Origin: Candidatus Poribacteria bacterium
Lineage (GTDB): Bacteria; Poribacteria; WGA-4E; WGA-3G
Direction of reading: 5' to 3'
NCBI GenBank assembly: GCA_022824265.1
Contig: JAJEAG010000098.1
Span: forward strand, 1-64,000
Length of the DNA: 64,000 bases
This document shows positions 62,761 to 64,000 of the stretch, piece by piece. The notes beneath the pieces are model-generated. The model worked only from the letters and a program-made list of their open reading frames with translations, did not search any database and had not been told where the DNA came from. Positions within the stretch are counted from its first letter, which is position 1. Each line of letters starts with the position of its first letter. Made by a program: the position numbers and the translations under genes.

Positions 62761-63915
62761 TTAAAAATCTTGTCCTATTGAAAAAGCGTAAACAGAAGTG
62801 CCTTGAACAATGTGAATTCTTTCGTCTTCAGCCACAGTCGGTGTAAACTGCGGGGTATAAGCAGCATTAAGTGCTATGTTTCCAAACTTTACACCAATTC
62901 CTACGCAGAGACCTTCTGCTTTCCAAGTTCTTTCTTCCATCATATAGTCCGCATCTTCTAATAGATATACTGAATCATATCGTTTTTCGGTATCCCTGAG
63001 ATATCCGATTCTACCGCCTATACGGTTATTGTACCATATTTCAACGCCAAGGTTTGTTCGGATACCATCGCTAAATGGTGGATGTATATCCAAACCGAGA
63101 CGTATCATAGTGTTTGAATAATCCAGTTGATATGCAAAACCTGCAATAACATCACGGTTTATTTTATCTGGAATGAAAGGATCTATGAATGACAATCCGT
63201 TACTTAGATTTCGAACGACAACACCTGCATGAAAAGACTTGCCAAATTGTTGAATGAGACCAATATTATATGCGTAACCACGACCAAAATGTTCCTTATT
63301 AATTGTATCAGTCACCTTAGAACGTACCCACCTTGCATCAAATCCAACAGTAGTACCACCAAAGAGATTAATTGCATATCCGATTCCAAAAGCAAGGTTA
63401 TTTTCGGGAAAACTGTTGAGGGCTTTTCCTTCATGGTTAACACGTCGAAAACTACCTTCATGAACTAAGGATAATGCAGCACCGATTGTTCCGTATCTTC
63501 CTATTGGGAATGCCCAATTAAGTGTTTCAATACCAGATGCTCGTTGTTCAAAACGGCTATAATCCTCATAGTCGGCATCAAAATTCGGTTTCGAAAGAAG
63601 GGCAATAGTACGGGGGAAACGGGTCATGTGGACTACAAACTGATCTCCATCTGCAGCAATAATTCCTGCGGGATTGTTACCGAGCGCATTTGCTCCACCA
63701 GTAGCACCAACAAAACTACCACCCATTCCACGATGATCAGCACCGTGTAATTGTTTGAGAAACCTGTCTGCATCTGCCGTTAGGCGCACATCTGATGCAA
63801 CTGTAGTTGGTATGAAACAAAAAAGAATTAGATAGAATATACAAAATGACGATAGAATATATTTACTATTGATATTCAATGCATAAATGAGAGAACAATC
63901 TATTTTTCTGTTCAC
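62761..63915 (-). CDS. Outer-membrane beta-barrel protein (PorV/OmpP1-like)
   Basis: A 384-residue exported barrel protein: hydrophobic signal (SSFCIFYLILFCFIP, cleavage near TVA), mature N-terminus with DHRGMGGSFVGATGGANALGNNPAGI split as GMGGSFVGATG and NALGNNPAGI, as in PorV/OmpP1-like proteins, then alternating amphipathic strands and a terminal Phe (GQDF), the barrel assembly signal. Start chosen at GTG 63915, since GGAG lies 8 nt upstream; the frame is open to 63981 at the window edge. Substrate or partner unknown. Confidence 0.82.
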   Translation of the reverse strand: MNRKIDCSLIYALNINSKYILSSFCIFYLILFCFIPTTVASDVRLTADADRFLKQLHGADHRGMGGSFVGATGGANALGNNPAGIIAADGDQFVVHMTRFPRTIALLSKPNFDADYEDYSRFEQRASGIETLNWAFPIGRYGTIGAALSLVHEGSFRRVNHEGKALNSFPENNLAFGIGYAINLFGGTTVGFDARWVRSKVTDTINKEHFGRGYAYNIGLIQQFGKSFHAGVVVRNLSNGLSFIDPFIPDKINRDVIAGFAYQLDYSNTMIRLGLDIHPPFSDGIRTNLGVEIWYNNRIGGRIGYLRDTEKRYDSVYLLEDADYMMEERTWKAEGLCVGIGVKFGNIALNAAYTPQFTPTVAEDERIHIVQGTSVYAFSIGQDF

Positions 63916-64000
63916 TTTTCTTACTCCAAGACCTATGTAGGTCATTGTATACTTGAATGGAAGTGTGAATTTATGTGTCAATGTATGTGTTTGTGGGGTG

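Overview
This is an AT-rich bacterial window (GC roughly 40 percent by eye) with tight, mostly operonic coding and 56 protein genes that I can support. The envelope looks Gram-negative-like: there are many signal peptides and lipoboxes, a beta-barrel-like protein ending in Phe, periplasmic HtrA proteases and a menaquinone (futalosine-branch) gene. The gene mix (phytanoyl-CoA-dioxygenase-like enzyme, several sulfatase-superfamily genes, LamG proteins, CRTAC1/FG-GAP and TPR proteins, a YyaL/SSP411 protein, and abundant small palindromic intergenic repeats) is most like Candidatus Poribacteria or a related uncultured lineage. That placement is inference from gene content only. No rRNA, tRNA or CRISPR array was seen.

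Layout. 1-360: probable right end of an IS200/IS605-type element. 0.36-5.3 kb (+): hisB, glgC, two tandem LamG secreted proteins, and a small gene coupled to a PhyH dioxygenase, closed by a very strong bidirectional terminator. 5.4-12.3 kb (-): an orphan GspC-like protein, then a five-gene operon of two paralogous secreted proteins, an FGE-like lipoprotein without the catalytic cysteines, a TPR protein and a CRTAC1 protein. 12.6-21.8 kb (-): ABC ATPase, metallophosphoesterase, sulfatase, ComM/YifB, K+ channel with RCK domain, DUF1844 protein, LecA-like lectin, two cyclophilin lipoproteins and a third LamG protein. 21.9-27.5 kb (+): FemAB-like protein, sulfatase, phosphodiesterase, and an AAA ATPase with a nuclease-like tail. 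27.5-36.7 kb: P1 peptidase, two giant LRR lipoproteins, DegT aminotransferase, SSP411-type thioredoxin-fold protein, Uma2 protein. 37.7-43.5 kb (-): a six-gene metal operon (MntR-like regulator, MbfA-like ferritin/VIT1 protein, complete ABC importer) behind a well-formed promoter with an overlapping palindrome. 44.5-49.4 kb (+): two HtrA-like proteases and a DinG-type helicase. 49.5-58.2 kb (-): lipoprotein, M6 metalloprotease, zinc-ribbon/jelly-roll fusion, SPFH (flotillin-like) protein with a long 22-residue-repeat coiled coil, and a four-motif beta/gamma-crystallin protein with a ThuA-like tail. 58.6-64 kb: SdiA-regulated-like protein, MqnD, RNA methyltransferase, GcvH-like protein without the lipoyl lysine, YigZ/IMPACT, and an outer-membrane protein.

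The most interesting signal is a short shared C-terminal motif, V-x-P-x-x-K-L-x-T-x-W-x-x-(I/L)-K. It ends five signal-peptide-bearing proteins from two unrelated families (three LamG, two of an unnamed family) at three loci. It looks like a sorting, anchoring or export tag that I do not recognise as a named system. Second, the metal operon is bracketed by an inverted pair of about 140 bp intergenic repeats. Third, tandem paralogue pairs are frequent (LamG, unnamed secreted, cyclophilin, LRR, HtrA, ABC permease), and in at least one pair one copy has lost a catalytic residue.
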